A stretch of 64,000 nt of DNA from Thalassobellus sp050294475 (GTDB taxonomy: Bacteria; Bacteroidota; Bacteroidia; Flavobacteriales; Flavobacteriaceae), in assembly GCA_050294475.1 (NCBI GenBank), contig JBNKOE010000010.1, positions 186,001 to 250,000 on the forward strand, given 5' to 3'. How positions within the stretch are numbered: the first letter of the stretch is position 1; each line of letters opens with the position of its first letter. Under the pieces are notes generated by a model. The model did not search any database. It was not told the DNA's origin and was given only the letters and a program-made list of their open reading frames with translations. A program made the translations under genes and the position numbers. Below are positions 55,145 through 63,835 of this stretch, piece by piece.

Positions 55145-56776
55145 TTAATACCCTGGATTTTGTGTGATGCTCTGCTCTGAAGTTTCAATTTCAGATTGTG
55201 GTATAGGTCTTAACAGATGTTTTTCTTTAAGTGAATTATTTAAAGCCGCATGCGGATTATGTGCTAAAACACGTTCTATTAACTTTCCTGTTCTTTTTAA
55301 ATCCATCCATCTATTTACCTCACCTGTTAATTCTCTAGCTCTTTCATCAAGAATGAAGTCCAAATCTACATCTCCTGGTACTACAGGTGTAACTAACCCT
55401 GCTCTGGAACGTAACGTTGTAAGTCTAGCTGCTGCATCAATTGTATTTGAAGCTTGTAAGTATGCTTCAGCTGCAATTAAATATGCTTCACCAGATCTCA
55501 TCATAACCATATCTCTTTCTCCTTGTGAGGATTGATCTGGTTGCGTAAAAGGAACACTAGGGTCATCAAATTTAGTAAACATCGGGAAATGTGTATTTGT
55601 TACACCATCATTTTGAAAATAAGTCCCTGGATTGATTACCTCATAACGTTTTGCATCAATCGCCGCCTGCGACCATGCAGTTTTAGGAAAATATATTGCG
55701 GTATCACCAGCAACAACGTTTACAGGCGTACCATTTTCGTAACCTACATAGTCTTCTGTTGCATAATTAACTCTTGTGAACGTAGCGGTTGCTCTTTCAT
55801 CACTATCTTCAAAAAGAGAATAGTAAAAAGGTGTTGGCATGCCTCCTAATGCTTGTACTGTTTTTTCTAAACCTGGATAGTCATAAAATCTAAACTTGTA
55901 CAACATGTGTTTAGAATTACCCCAACCTCTACTTACTGAATTATTTCCAAATAAATAAGAGAAAATCACTTCAGTATTTCTTTGATTATCGATATCTACC
56001 AATAATGTAAATGAAGACACTAAAGGATGGTTTGATATAACTGTCTCTGCTAAAGACGCAGCTTCTGTAAAATCTGATGATGAACCAAAAGATTTGTAGC
56101 CTCGTGTTAACAATACTTTAGATAATAAGTGTCTTACAGCATCTTTAGACACTCTACCATAAACAGATGGTATAGCTGGAACCGCATCTAATGCATCTTG
56201 AAGATCCTGTACTATTTGTGTATAAACAGCCTCTTCAGAATCACGAGGATAGTTGGTTTCAGAAGTTGTAACCTGATTTAGAACTAAAGGTACACCTCCG
56301 TAATTTTCTACCAAATTAAAGTAGCTCCACGCTCTAAAAAATTTAGATTCCCCTATACCAATAGTTTTTTCACTATCTGCAACACCTACAATATTATCTA
56401 CATTATCTATAGCTGTATTTGCTGCAGCAATAATACTATATTGATTTTTCCAATATACATACATAACCCAATTGTCAGCAGTCATATTGACGTAATCATT
56501 AATTTGATCGGTACCTGTAATTGTTGATCTTCTGGTTACAATATCAGTCCCTAGATCCTCTAAAGTATAATACATATCAGGGTCATAATGTGTTGTAGTT
56601 TCTCTAGCTTTCTCATATACGCCTGCAACCAATTGATTAAAAGACTCGGGATCAGTACTGGCCGTCTCTATTGTTATAGAAGACTTATTTTCCTCTTCTA
56701 AATAACTGTCGCAACTAGTGCTAAACACACCCGCTGTAAGCAGTATAACCATTATTTTATGATTTATATATTTCAT
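55145..56776 (-). CDS. susD: SusD/RagB-family glycan-binding lipoprotein
   Basis: 543 residues with a lipobox (GVFSTSC, Cys23). Typical SusD elements: YLEEENKSSITIETASTDPESFNQLVAGVYEKAR, the TPR-like helices around AWSYFNLVENYGGVPLVLNQVT and the C-terminal region RDMVMMRSGEAYLIAAEAYLQA ... LDFILDERARELTGEVNRWMDLKRTGKL. It is the cell-surface lid and ligand-binding partner of SusC and is encoded 23 bp downstream of it. Confidence 0.96.
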   Translation of the reverse strand: MKYINHKIMVILLTAGVFSTSCDSYLEEENKSSITIETASTDPESFNQLVAGVYEKARETTTHYDPDMYYTLEDLGTDIVTRRSTITGTDQINDYVNMTADNWVMYVYWKNQYSIIAAANTAIDNVDNIVGVADSEKTIGIGESKFFRAWSYFNLVENYGGVPLVLNQVTTSETNYPRDSEEAVYTQIVQDLQDALDAVPAIPSVYGRVSKDAVRHLLSKVLLTRGYKSFGSSSDFTEAASLAETVISNHPLVSSFTLLVDIDNQRNTEVIFSYLFGNNSVSRGWGNSKHMLYKFRFYDYPGLEKTVQALGGMPTPFYYSLFEDSDERATATFTRVNYATEDYVGYENGTPVNVVAGDTAIYFPKTAWSQAAIDAKRYEVINPGTYFQNDGVTNTHFPMFTKFDDPSVPFTQPDQSSQGERDMVMMRSGEAYLIAAEAYLQASNTIDAAARLTTLRSRAGLVTPVVPGDVDLDFILDERARELTGEVNRWMDLKRTGKLIERVLAHNPHAALNNSLKEKHLLRPIPQSEIETSEQSITQNPGY

Positions 56777-56799
56777 TTTCTTGAATTTTATTTAACAAA

Positions 56800-59700
56800 T
56801 TAAAAATTTAAATTAAGGCCTACCATATATGTACGAGACAAATAAGAGGCTCCCCATGAGTTTCTACCAGCACTATCTGGATCCCATCCATCATAACTTG
56901 TAAAAATGAATGGATTTTGTACGGTTGTATAGATTCTTAAACCTTCTATTTTAAGTTTATCTAAAATATTGGAAGGAAGTTTATACCCCAAGGTTATGAA
57001 ACCAACTCTAGTATTTGAAATATCTTTATACTTAATAACATGTTGGTATGGTCCACCATTACCTGGCTGATACCAACTGTTAATTGGATTAGTTGGTGTC
57101 CAGTAATTTACTTTATAAGCATTAAAAAGTCTTGATGGATCACCATCGTAAGGGAATGAGTTATTTGAATGAAAATTACTCATTAATTTATTACCCTGAC
57201 TTGTGTTTATAGAAAATGTAAAATCAAAGTTTTTATAATTCATGATACTATTAACAGCTCCTGTCCATTTTGGGGTTGCTTGACCAATAACTTGTTTATC
57301 ATCATCATTTATTACACCATCATTGTTTAAGTCTTTTACTCTTACCTGGCCAGGGCGCTGATGATCATAAGAATCAGCCTCTGTGGCTTCATCAAGTTGC
57401 CAAATACCATCAAACACATAGTCATAAATTGCACCTATAGGCTCCCCTACTCGATGAATAAAATTTGTACCTCCTACATTAAATAAAATATCACTTCCAT
57501 CTAACTTATCAATAATATTCTTATTTGATGCAAAAGTAAAATTAGTAGTCCATTTAAAATCACCCTTCTCAATATTCACGGTGTTTAATGCAATCTCAAT
57601 ACCTTTATTGGTTGACTCTCCTATGTTTTCAAAAACAGCTCCATGACCAGTAACGGCTGGAATAGGTTTTTCGAATATAATATCTCTGTTTTTTCTTTTG
57701 TATATATCAATAGACCCATTAATCTTGTTATTTAAAAACCCAAAATCAAGACCAAAGTTTACCTCACTTGTTTTTTCCCATTTAAGATCTTTATTTGCAA
57801 TATCTGTTACATAAAGAGTTGGTTCAGCACTATCTCCTAAATTAATAGCACTAGGAGCAAATAATGATTGAGACTTTAAGGGGCCTAATCCGCCACCTTG
57901 ACCATTATTACCTGTCTTACCATAACTCAATCTCACTTTTGCATTAGAGAATATTGTTTGAGATTGCATGAAACTTTCATCCATCATCTTCCAAGCAAAA
58001 GCTGCTGACGGAAAAAATGCCCATTTGTTGCCTTTTGCCAATATAGAGGCACCATCATATCTTCCTGTGAAAGTAAATAAATACTTATCCATTAAAGTAT
58101 AATTTAATCTTCCTGTGTAAGACTCTAAGGTTTGCTTATAAAAATCACTTGAAACATCTCTAATATCAAGTCCTGCGTCTAAATTGTAGAATGAATAACT
58201 ATCTGTTGTGAAATTTCTAACCTGATTAAAATACCCTTCAGAACGTTCACTAAATCTAGAAATTACACCTGTAAAATCTACAGCATGAATTCCTTCTGTA
58301 AACTTGTAGTTAAGAATATTATCCCAAGTATAAGAAAAATAATTAAAATTATTTACTTGAGCTCTTCTGTTCTTAACAGTTCCTGTTACACTTTTTGAAT
58401 ATAGTCCGCGATACTCACCATATCTTGTGTATTTTACATTTGGAGAGAACTTGGTGGTAAATGTTAATCCATCCAAAGGTTTAATTTGCAATGCAATATC
58501 ACCTATGTACTGTAAATATTTTGTTTCTTTTGTAATATTATCGGGTTCAAATAAAGGATTTGTAATTTGAGTTTCCTTTTCTGTAGGAAAGAATCTTAAA
58601 GACCCATCATCGTTATAAGGTCTACCAATTGGCTTTAATCTGTAAGCACTTCTAAACCCTTCCCAACTTGCAGAATTTTGGAGTGCATTAGTTATATAAT
58701 TACTTACACTCAAATTCAACCATTTATTAAGATCGCTACTTAAACTTCCTCTAATGTTATAACGATCAAAAACTTCACCACCAAGCGTACCCTCATCTTT
58801 AGTATAAGCCAATCCTCCCGAATATTTAGTTTTCTCTGTTCCTCCACTTACATTAATAGTATGGTTGGTTTGAAATCCATTTTGAAGAGTCAAATCTACC
58901 CAATCTGTATTTACACCATCGGCAACGTTTTGCAATTCTTCATCATCTAAATAATCAGCAAGCACAACATCATCTCTCCTATAATTAAGATCCCCTGTTA
59001 GTTGAGCAAATTCATTCCCAACTACAACATCCTTAAGGTATTCTATATATCCTGGACCATCCTGCATAGGTGGAAGGTGATAAGCCTGTTTAAACCCTAC
59101 ATAATTGCTATAATTAACTTTAAGGGCTCCTGTTTTACCACGTTTTGTTTCAACAATAACAACACCGTTACTACCTCTTGAACCATAAATAGCGGTAGCA
59201 GAAGCATCTTTTAGAACATCCATTCTTTCAATATCTGCTGGGTTCAAAAATGAAATATCATCCACAAAGATACCATCCACTATAAAAAGTGGATTTTGCC
59301 CTGGATTATAACCACCTTGATCTGCAGTTTGTTTATTGTGAATTGTACTGGCACCACGCACACGAATATTAAAACCTCCTGAACCAGGTTTATTATCTGT
59401 ACGTTGTATAACAACACCTGGAGCTTGTCCTTGTAATGCTGATACAGCATCCACTTTGTTTGCTCTCTGGATTTCCTTAGTCCCTACTGAAGCAACCGAA
59501 CCTGTCAAATCACTTTTCTTTACAGAACCGTAACCAATTACTACAACTTCATCTAACTGAGCTGTATCCTCATTTAATTTTGCATCTAATTTAGATCCTC
59601 CATTATAAGTTAATTCTAATGTTTGATAACCAAGGTAAGAGAAAACAAGTACATCTCCAGTATTGGCTTTAATTGCATATTTGCCATCAAAATCTGTAGC

Positions 59701-59853
59701 ACTTCCTGTTGAAGTTCCTTTAATAACGACATTTACTCCTGGTATAGGAACATCGTTTGCGTCTGTAACAACTCCAGACACAGAATCTTGTGCCCAAGAA
59801 ATTGATGAAAAACATAGCAACATGGCTATTAATAAAAGTTTTAGTCTTTTCAT
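56800..59853 (-). CDS. susC: SusC-family TonB-dependent outer membrane transporter
   Basis: 1017 residues with a signal peptide (ISWAQDS). A carboxypeptidase-like regulatory domain (SGVVTDANDVPIPGVNVVIKGTSTG, about 24-100) precedes the TonB-box-like segment LDEVVVIGYGSVKKSDLTGSV, the plug (GAVNVL-type region RMDVLKDASATAIYGSRGSNGV) and a 22-stranded barrel ending YLSRTYMVGLNLNF. It imports oligosaccharides across the outer membrane together with SusD. It is the first gene of the main operon, and a 21-bp direct repeat lies 58 bp upstream. Confidence 0.97.
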   Translation of the reverse strand: MKRLKLLLIAMLLCFSSISWAQDSVSGVVTDANDVPIPGVNVVIKGTSTGSATDFDGKYAIKANTGDVLVFSYLGYQTLELTYNGGSKLDAKLNEDTAQLDEVVVIGYGSVKKSDLTGSVASVGTKEIQRANKVDAVSALQGQAPGVVIQRTDNKPGSGGFNIRVRGASTIHNKQTADQGGYNPGQNPLFIVDGIFVDDISFLNPADIERMDVLKDASATAIYGSRGSNGVVIVETKRGKTGALKVNYSNYVGFKQAYHLPPMQDGPGYIEYLKDVVVGNEFAQLTGDLNYRRDDVVLADYLDDEELQNVADGVNTDWVDLTLQNGFQTNHTINVSGGTEKTKYSGGLAYTKDEGTLGGEVFDRYNIRGSLSSDLNKWLNLSVSNYITNALQNSASWEGFRSAYRLKPIGRPYNDDGSLRFFPTEKETQITNPLFEPDNITKETKYLQYIGDIALQIKPLDGLTFTTKFSPNVKYTRYGEYRGLYSKSVTGTVKNRRAQVNNFNYFSYTWDNILNYKFTEGIHAVDFTGVISRFSERSEGYFNQVRNFTTDSYSFYNLDAGLDIRDVSSDFYKQTLESYTGRLNYTLMDKYLFTFTGRYDGASILAKGNKWAFFPSAAFAWKMMDESFMQSQTIFSNAKVRLSYGKTGNNGQGGGLGPLKSQSLFAPSAINLGDSAEPTLYVTDIANKDLKWEKTSEVNFGLDFGFLNNKINGSIDIYKRKNRDIIFEKPIPAVTGHGAVFENIGESTNKGIEIALNTVNIEKGDFKWTTNFTFASNKNIIDKLDGSDILFNVGGTNFIHRVGEPIGAIYDYVFDGIWQLDEATEADSYDHQRPGQVRVKDLNNDGVINDDDKQVIGQATPKWTGAVNSIMNYKNFDFTFSINTSQGNKLMSNFHSNNSFPYDGDPSRLFNAYKVNYWTPTNPINSWYQPGNGGPYQHVIKYKDISNTRVGFITLGYKLPSNILDKLKIEGLRIYTTVQNPFIFTSYDGWDPDSAGRNSWGASYLSRTYMVGLNLNF

Positions 59854-59910
59854 ATTTTAGTTTGTTTTAATAATTATCAAGCTAAACTAAAATTTAACAT
59901 AAAATTATAG

Positions 59911-59938
59911 ATGGACATATTGTTCTTTAATATGGACA
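59911..59938. promoter_or_regulatory. Direct repeat ATGGACA-N14-ATGGACA upstream of susC
   Basis: Two exact ATGGACA copies (59911-59917 and 59932-59938), 21 bp start to start, 58 bp before the susC ATG. The same spacing and near-same sequence occur before the MIOX operon at 31998-32025. It probably is the operator of the hybrid two-component regulator encoded in this locus. Confidence 0.55.
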
Positions 59939-60057
59939 AATTAAAAAATCCTTGATATCGTTGAGATGTAATTAATATTAAAAAAGGTAATCAAAAGAAA
60001 AAAACGTGTTTATTTTCACAAATAATTAAAAAAAACAACTTGATTTTAGTAAATAAG

Positions 60058-60373
60058 AAACTACTGAGCGGTATGAAAACTTTTTAAAGACTGTAGTTCC
60101 TAACGAATCAAATAAAGTAGAAGGTTTCACATTTAACGATACTAATGTGTACAAAACACCATAGAAGCTGCCAGCTACTCGATACAAACTTCTCCTGATA
60201 AAAACCAGATAAATATTATTGACAGTCTTATTACAATTATTGGAAAAGAAATAACATTGAAAAAGGGTTTGGTAATAAAATGATTTTTAAATCTATAAAA
60301 ACAAAAACCTTAAAGCAAGAAGTAAAATTAGCAAAAAAATGTTGCAGGTATTTTTGAATTTGAGGTTGAATAA
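60058..60373 (+). pseudogene. Relic of an unidentified gene
   Basis: Three consecutive frames on the plus strand read as protein: TERYENFLKTVVPNESNKVE to a stop, then EAASYSIQTSPDKNQINIID ... KKGLVIK to a stop, then a segment ending NVAGIFEFEVE with a stop at 60371-60373. Each change of frame is a small shift. The composition is coding-like, in contrast to the surrounding AT-rich spacer, but I cannot assign a family. It occupies most of the 59854-60379 spacer between susC and the AraC gene. Confidence 0.45.
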
Positions 60374-60379
60374 AACTAA

Positions 60380-61225
60380 TTAATAGCGTTGTAACCTATA
60401 ATGTGAAGGTGTTACTCCTTTAATCTCTTTAAATTTCCTATTAAAATTAGCAGTGTTTTGAAACCCACATTGCTCTGAAATTGAAGAAATTGACAAATCA
60501 GGACTGCTATAAATAAGCTTACAAGCATTTTCAATTCGTATTTCTATTAAAAATTGAAAAAAGGTTTTTCCTGTACGTTTTTTAAAATAACGACAAAATG
60601 CATTTTTACTCATATTTGCTTTTTCTGATATTTCTTGTAAGGTAATTGGATTGTAATATTTTTCCATAACATAATTAAAAACATCATTCATTCTTTTACC
60701 TTCATCATCTGTATATTTCTTTCTATAAACAAAAGATGAAAGCGGTTTTTTTTCTGCTTTAGAAATAAAATCTAAAATCTTTAAAAGCGTAGCTATACGC
60801 TGAACTTTTGTTTGATTTTTTAGCTTAACAAACTGTTTTATTAACTTCTTTTTTTGGGACTGAATTTTAATACCATATAAGGACTCATCAAAAAAAGCAT
60901 GTAAACTCTCAAAATCTGGTATATCAAAAAATTCTTTTCCAAAAGAATCTTTATCAAAAAACAAAGTATAAACAACAGTCACATCAGAAAAATTAGTATC
61001 TGTTCTAAAAACATGCGGAACATATCCTCCAAGAACTAAAATATCATTTGGCTTAAAATCACTTATTGTATCTCCAACTAACAAAGTACCTGATCCTTTT
61101 TCAATATAACTAATCTGTATTTCACTATGCTGATGAAATTGATCATATAAAACTGGTACGCGCTCTTCTTGATAAACTAGCGCTTCATTTTCTGGTTTTG
61201 GAATTTTAAAAGGTAGAACTTTCAC
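60380..61225 (-). CDS. AraC-family transcriptional regulator with cupin domain
   Basis: 281 residues. N-terminal cupin (about 25-110: FHQHSEIQISYIEKGSGTLLVGD, DILVLGGYVPHVF) for ligand binding, then an AraC HTH pair (about 185-281: ITLQEISEKANMSKNAFCRYFKKRTGKTF, ISSISEQCGFQNTANFNRKFKEIKGVTPSHYR). It is transcribed divergently from the hydroxyproline operon, separated by 139 bp, and is its most likely regulator. Confidence 0.9.
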   Translation of the reverse strand: MKVLPFKIPKPENEALVYQEERVPVLYDQFHQHSEIQISYIEKGSGTLLVGDTISDFKPNDILVLGGYVPHVFRTDTNFSDVTVVYTLFFDKDSFGKEFFDIPDFESLHAFFDESLYGIKIQSQKKKLIKQFVKLKNQTKVQRIATLLKILDFISKAEKKPLSSFVYRKKYTDDEGKRMNDVFNYVMEKYYNPITLQEISEKANMSKNAFCRYFKKRTGKTFFQFLIEIRIENACKLIYSSPDLSISSISEQCGFQNTANFNRKFKEIKGVTPSHYRLQRY

Positions 61226-61306
61226 AACATTACTTTTGCAAATATTATTAAAAAAAACAAAATAAATCTATTTATATGGTAATATAGTACAACAAGTGGT
61301 TAACAA

Positions 61307-61351
61307 TTGTATATACCCCTTTTTACATAAAGCATAAATTTGTATATACAA
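61307..61351. promoter_or_regulatory. Hydroxyproline operon promoter with repeated TTGTATATAC
   Basis: TTGTATATAC occurs at 61307-61316 and again at 61340-61349, 33 bp apart in the same orientation; the second is part of the perfect palindrome TTGTATATACAA. A TAnnTTTG -7 box (TAAATTTG, 61335-61342) overlaps the second copy, and the first lies near the expected -33 region. Binding here would therefore control the operon that starts at 61365. Confidence 0.5.
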
Positions 61352-61364
61352 AAAATAACATATT

Positions 61365-62282
61365 ATGATAAATTGGGAAGGCGTAATGCCTGCTGTTACA
61401 ACAAAATTTACAAGTGATGATAAATTAGACCTTGTAATGTTCGAAAAAAACATTAATGCACAAATTGACGCAGGTGTACACGGAATTATTCTAGGTGGTA
61501 CATTAGGTGAAGCTAGTACATTAACTCAGGATGAAAAGGAAGTATTAATAAAAACGACGCTTTCAATTACAAAAGGAAAAATTCCTGTAATTATAAATAT
61601 TGCAGAACAAAGTACTAAAGAAGCAATAGCTGTTGCTAAACATGCCGAAGCAGCTGGAGCAGAAGGATTAATGCTTTTACCTCCAATGAGATATAAGGCA
61701 ACCGATTTTGAAACAGTAACTTATTTTAAAGCAATAGCTAATAGTACTTCATTACCAATTATGATTTACAACAACCCTATTGATTATAAAATTGAGGTAA
61801 CTTTAGATATGTTTGAAGACTTAATGGAATGCAAAAACATTGAAGCTATAAAAGAATCGACTAGAGACATCACTAATGTTATTCGGTTAAAAAATCGCTT
61901 CGGAAACCGCTATAAAGTTTTTACAGGAGTTGACACACTTGGTTTAGAGAGTTTAGTTATTGGTGCTGATGGTTGGGTAGCTGGTTTAGTTTGTGCATAT
62001 CCTGCCGAAACAGTTGCTATTTATGAATTAGTAAAAGCAGGTGAAATGAACAAAGCTTTAGAAATTTACCGCTGGTTTATGCCTTTATTAGAATTAGATA
62101 TTAGTGCACAATTAGTACAAAATATTAAATTAGCAGAAGTTGCTACAGGTATTGGAACAGAAAACGTTAGAGCTCCTAGATTACCTTTACAAGGTGCAGA
62201 AAGAGAACGTGTATTAAACATTATAAATACTGCTATGAAAAGCAGACCGACATTACCCGACTATAAAAGCTTATTAGTATAA
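61365..62282 (+). CDS. DapA-family 1-pyrroline-4-hydroxy-2-carboxylate deaminase
   Basis: 305 residues, class I aldolase-like TIM barrel of the DHDPS/NAL family: GGTLGEASTLTQDEK (substrate loop), PIMIYNNP (catalytic Tyr region) and IEAIKESTRD (Schiff-base Lys). Several activities share this fold. The following 2-oxoglutarate semialdehyde dehydrogenase and 4-hydroxyproline epimerase point to the deaminase of hydroxyproline breakdown, which converts the pyrroline acid to 2,5-dioxopentanoate (alpha-ketoglutarate semialdehyde). The dehydrogenase starts 1 bp after its stop. Confidence 0.85.
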   Translation: MINWEGVMPAVTTKFTSDDKLDLVMFEKNINAQIDAGVHGIILGGTLGEASTLTQDEKEVLIKTTLSITKGKIPVIINIAEQSTKEAIAVAKHAEAAGAEGLMLLPPMRYKATDFETVTYFKAIANSTSLPIMIYNNPIDYKIEVTLDMFEDLMECKNIEAIKESTRDITNVIRLKNRFGNRYKVFTGVDTLGLESLVIGADGWVAGLVCAYPAETVAIYELVKAGEMNKALEIYRWFMPLLELDISAQLVQNIKLAEVATGIGTENVRAPRLPLQGAERERVLNIINTAMKSRPTLPDYKSLLV

Positions 62283-62283
62283 A

Positions 62284-63807
62284 ATGATTACAGGCAAAAA
62301 CCATATTGGAAATAAACTTAGCGCAAAAGGTTCTATTGTTCATAAAACAATAAACCCTAAACTAAACGTTGAAAATCCTACCGCATTTATTGAAGCTACA
62401 AATGAAGAAGTTGAAGAAGCTGTTCAATTAGCTTCAGAAGCTTTTAAAACTTATAGAAAAGTATCTGGAATAAAAAGAGCCGCTTTTTTAAATGCTATAG
62501 CAGATGAAATTTTAGCTCTAGATCAAGAATTAATTGATACTTATACTACAGAATCTGGACTACCTGAAGGCAGAGCTATTGGAGAACGAGGAAGAACAGT
62601 ATTTCAGTTACGTTCATTTGCCGATTTAGTTTCTAAAGAAGATTGGAAAGAAAACATTATTGAAGAAGCCATCCCAGACAGACAACCATTACCTAAAGAA
62701 GATCTTAGAAAAACATCTATTCCATTAGGACCTGTTGTAGTGTTTGGTGCAAGTAATTTCCCGTTAGCATTTTCTACCGCTGGTGGCGATACGGCTAGTG
62801 CTTTAGCTTCAGGTTGCCCTGTAATTGTAAAAGCACACCCTATGCATTTAGGTACAGCCGAATTAGTAGCTTCTGCTGTTATTAAAGCTGCCGAAAAAAC
62901 GGGTATGCCTAACGGTGTACTTTCTTGTCTTACTGGAGGTATAGAGGTTGGTACCACTTTAGTTAAACATCCAAAAGTAAAAGCTGTTGGTTTTACTGGT
63001 AGTATTCGTGGAGGAAGAGCTTTATTTGATTTAGCTGCATTAAGAGAAGAACCAATCCCTGTTTTTGCTGAAATGGGAAGTATTAACCCTGTTATAATTA
63101 CACCAAAAGCAATTGCTAACAGATCAAAGGAAATTGCAAGTACTTATGCTGGGTCAATTACTCTAGGCACGGGACAATTTTGCACAAATCCAGGTCTAAT
63201 TTTAACTATAGAAAGTGAAGACACACAAACTTTTATTAAAGATTTAGCCGATAAAACCATTGCAATAGAACCGCAAATTATGTTGCATCCTAATATCAAA
63301 AAAGGGTTTGACAAAAATGGTGTTGAAGTTACTTCACAAAATGGTGTTGAAGTTGTTGGAAAAATATCAGGTGAATTAGAACCTAATTATGCTGCCACTC
63401 AAATAGCAAGTATTTCTGGAACAGATTTCCTAGCAAACCCTAAAACACATCAAGAAGTATTTGGACCTTTTTCTTTAGTAGTAAGATGTAAAGACGAAGC
63501 CGAATTAATCGAAGTTATTTCTGGATTAGAAGGTCAATTAACTGGAACTATTTTAGCTGAAAAAGAAGACTATTCAAATCTTAGCGAAATTATCGATGCC
63601 TTAGAAAACCGAGTAGGCAGAATTATTTTTAATGGTGTACCTACAGGTGTTGAAGTTACAGCATCCATGCAACATGGAGGTCCTTATCCAGCATCTACAG
63701 ATTCAAGATTTACAGCAGTTGGAACAAATTCAATAAAACGATGGGTACGCCCTGTAAGCTACCAATCATTTCCTAAAGAATTGTTACCTGAAGCTTTAAA
63801 AAAATAA
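62284..63807 (+). CDS. 2,5-dioxopentanoate (alpha-ketoglutarate semialdehyde) dehydrogenase
   Basis: 507 residues, aldehyde dehydrogenase superfamily. Motifs: VFGASNFPLAFSTAGGDTASALASGCPV (coenzyme site), GFTGSIRGGRAL, PVFAEMGSINPV (general base Glu) and TLGTGQFCTNPG (catalytic Cys). The AEMGSINPV and FCTNPG forms are those of the alpha-KG semialdehyde dehydrogenase subgroup. It oxidises the product of the preceding gene to 2-oxoglutarate with NAD(P)+. Confidence 0.92.
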   Translation: MITGKNHIGNKLSAKGSIVHKTINPKLNVENPTAFIEATNEEVEEAVQLASEAFKTYRKVSGIKRAAFLNAIADEILALDQELIDTYTTESGLPEGRAIGERGRTVFQLRSFADLVSKEDWKENIIEEAIPDRQPLPKEDLRKTSIPLGPVVVFGASNFPLAFSTAGGDTASALASGCPVIVKAHPMHLGTAELVASAVIKAAEKTGMPNGVLSCLTGGIEVGTTLVKHPKVKAVGFTGSIRGGRALFDLAALREEPIPVFAEMGSINPVIITPKAIANRSKEIASTYAGSITLGTGQFCTNPGLILTIESEDTQTFIKDLADKTIAIEPQIMLHPNIKKGFDKNGVEVTSQNGVEVVGKISGELEPNYAATQIASISGTDFLANPKTHQEVFGPFSLVVRCKDEAELIEVISGLEGQLTGTILAEKEDYSNLSEIIDALENRVGRIIFNGVPTGVEVTASMQHGGPYPASTDSRFTAVGTNSIKRWVRPVSYQSFPKELLPEALKK

Positions 63808-63835
63808 ATTATTGATTGTTGTCTTAAATTAAAAA

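Noticed and set aside
25901..59853. Reading the locus as an ordinary glucuronoarabinoxylan locus (GH115 + GH51 + GH39-like relic)
   Set aside because: No GH10, GH11, GH43, GH8 or xylan esterase is present, and GH92, GH89, HGSNAT-like, PI-PLC-like and MIOX genes have no role in xylan breakdown. It is kept as a possible evolutionary origin of part of the locus only.
62604..62957. Minus-strand frame of 117 codons inside the semialdehyde dehydrogenase
   Set aside because: Antisense of a conserved enzyme core; no start context or family features.
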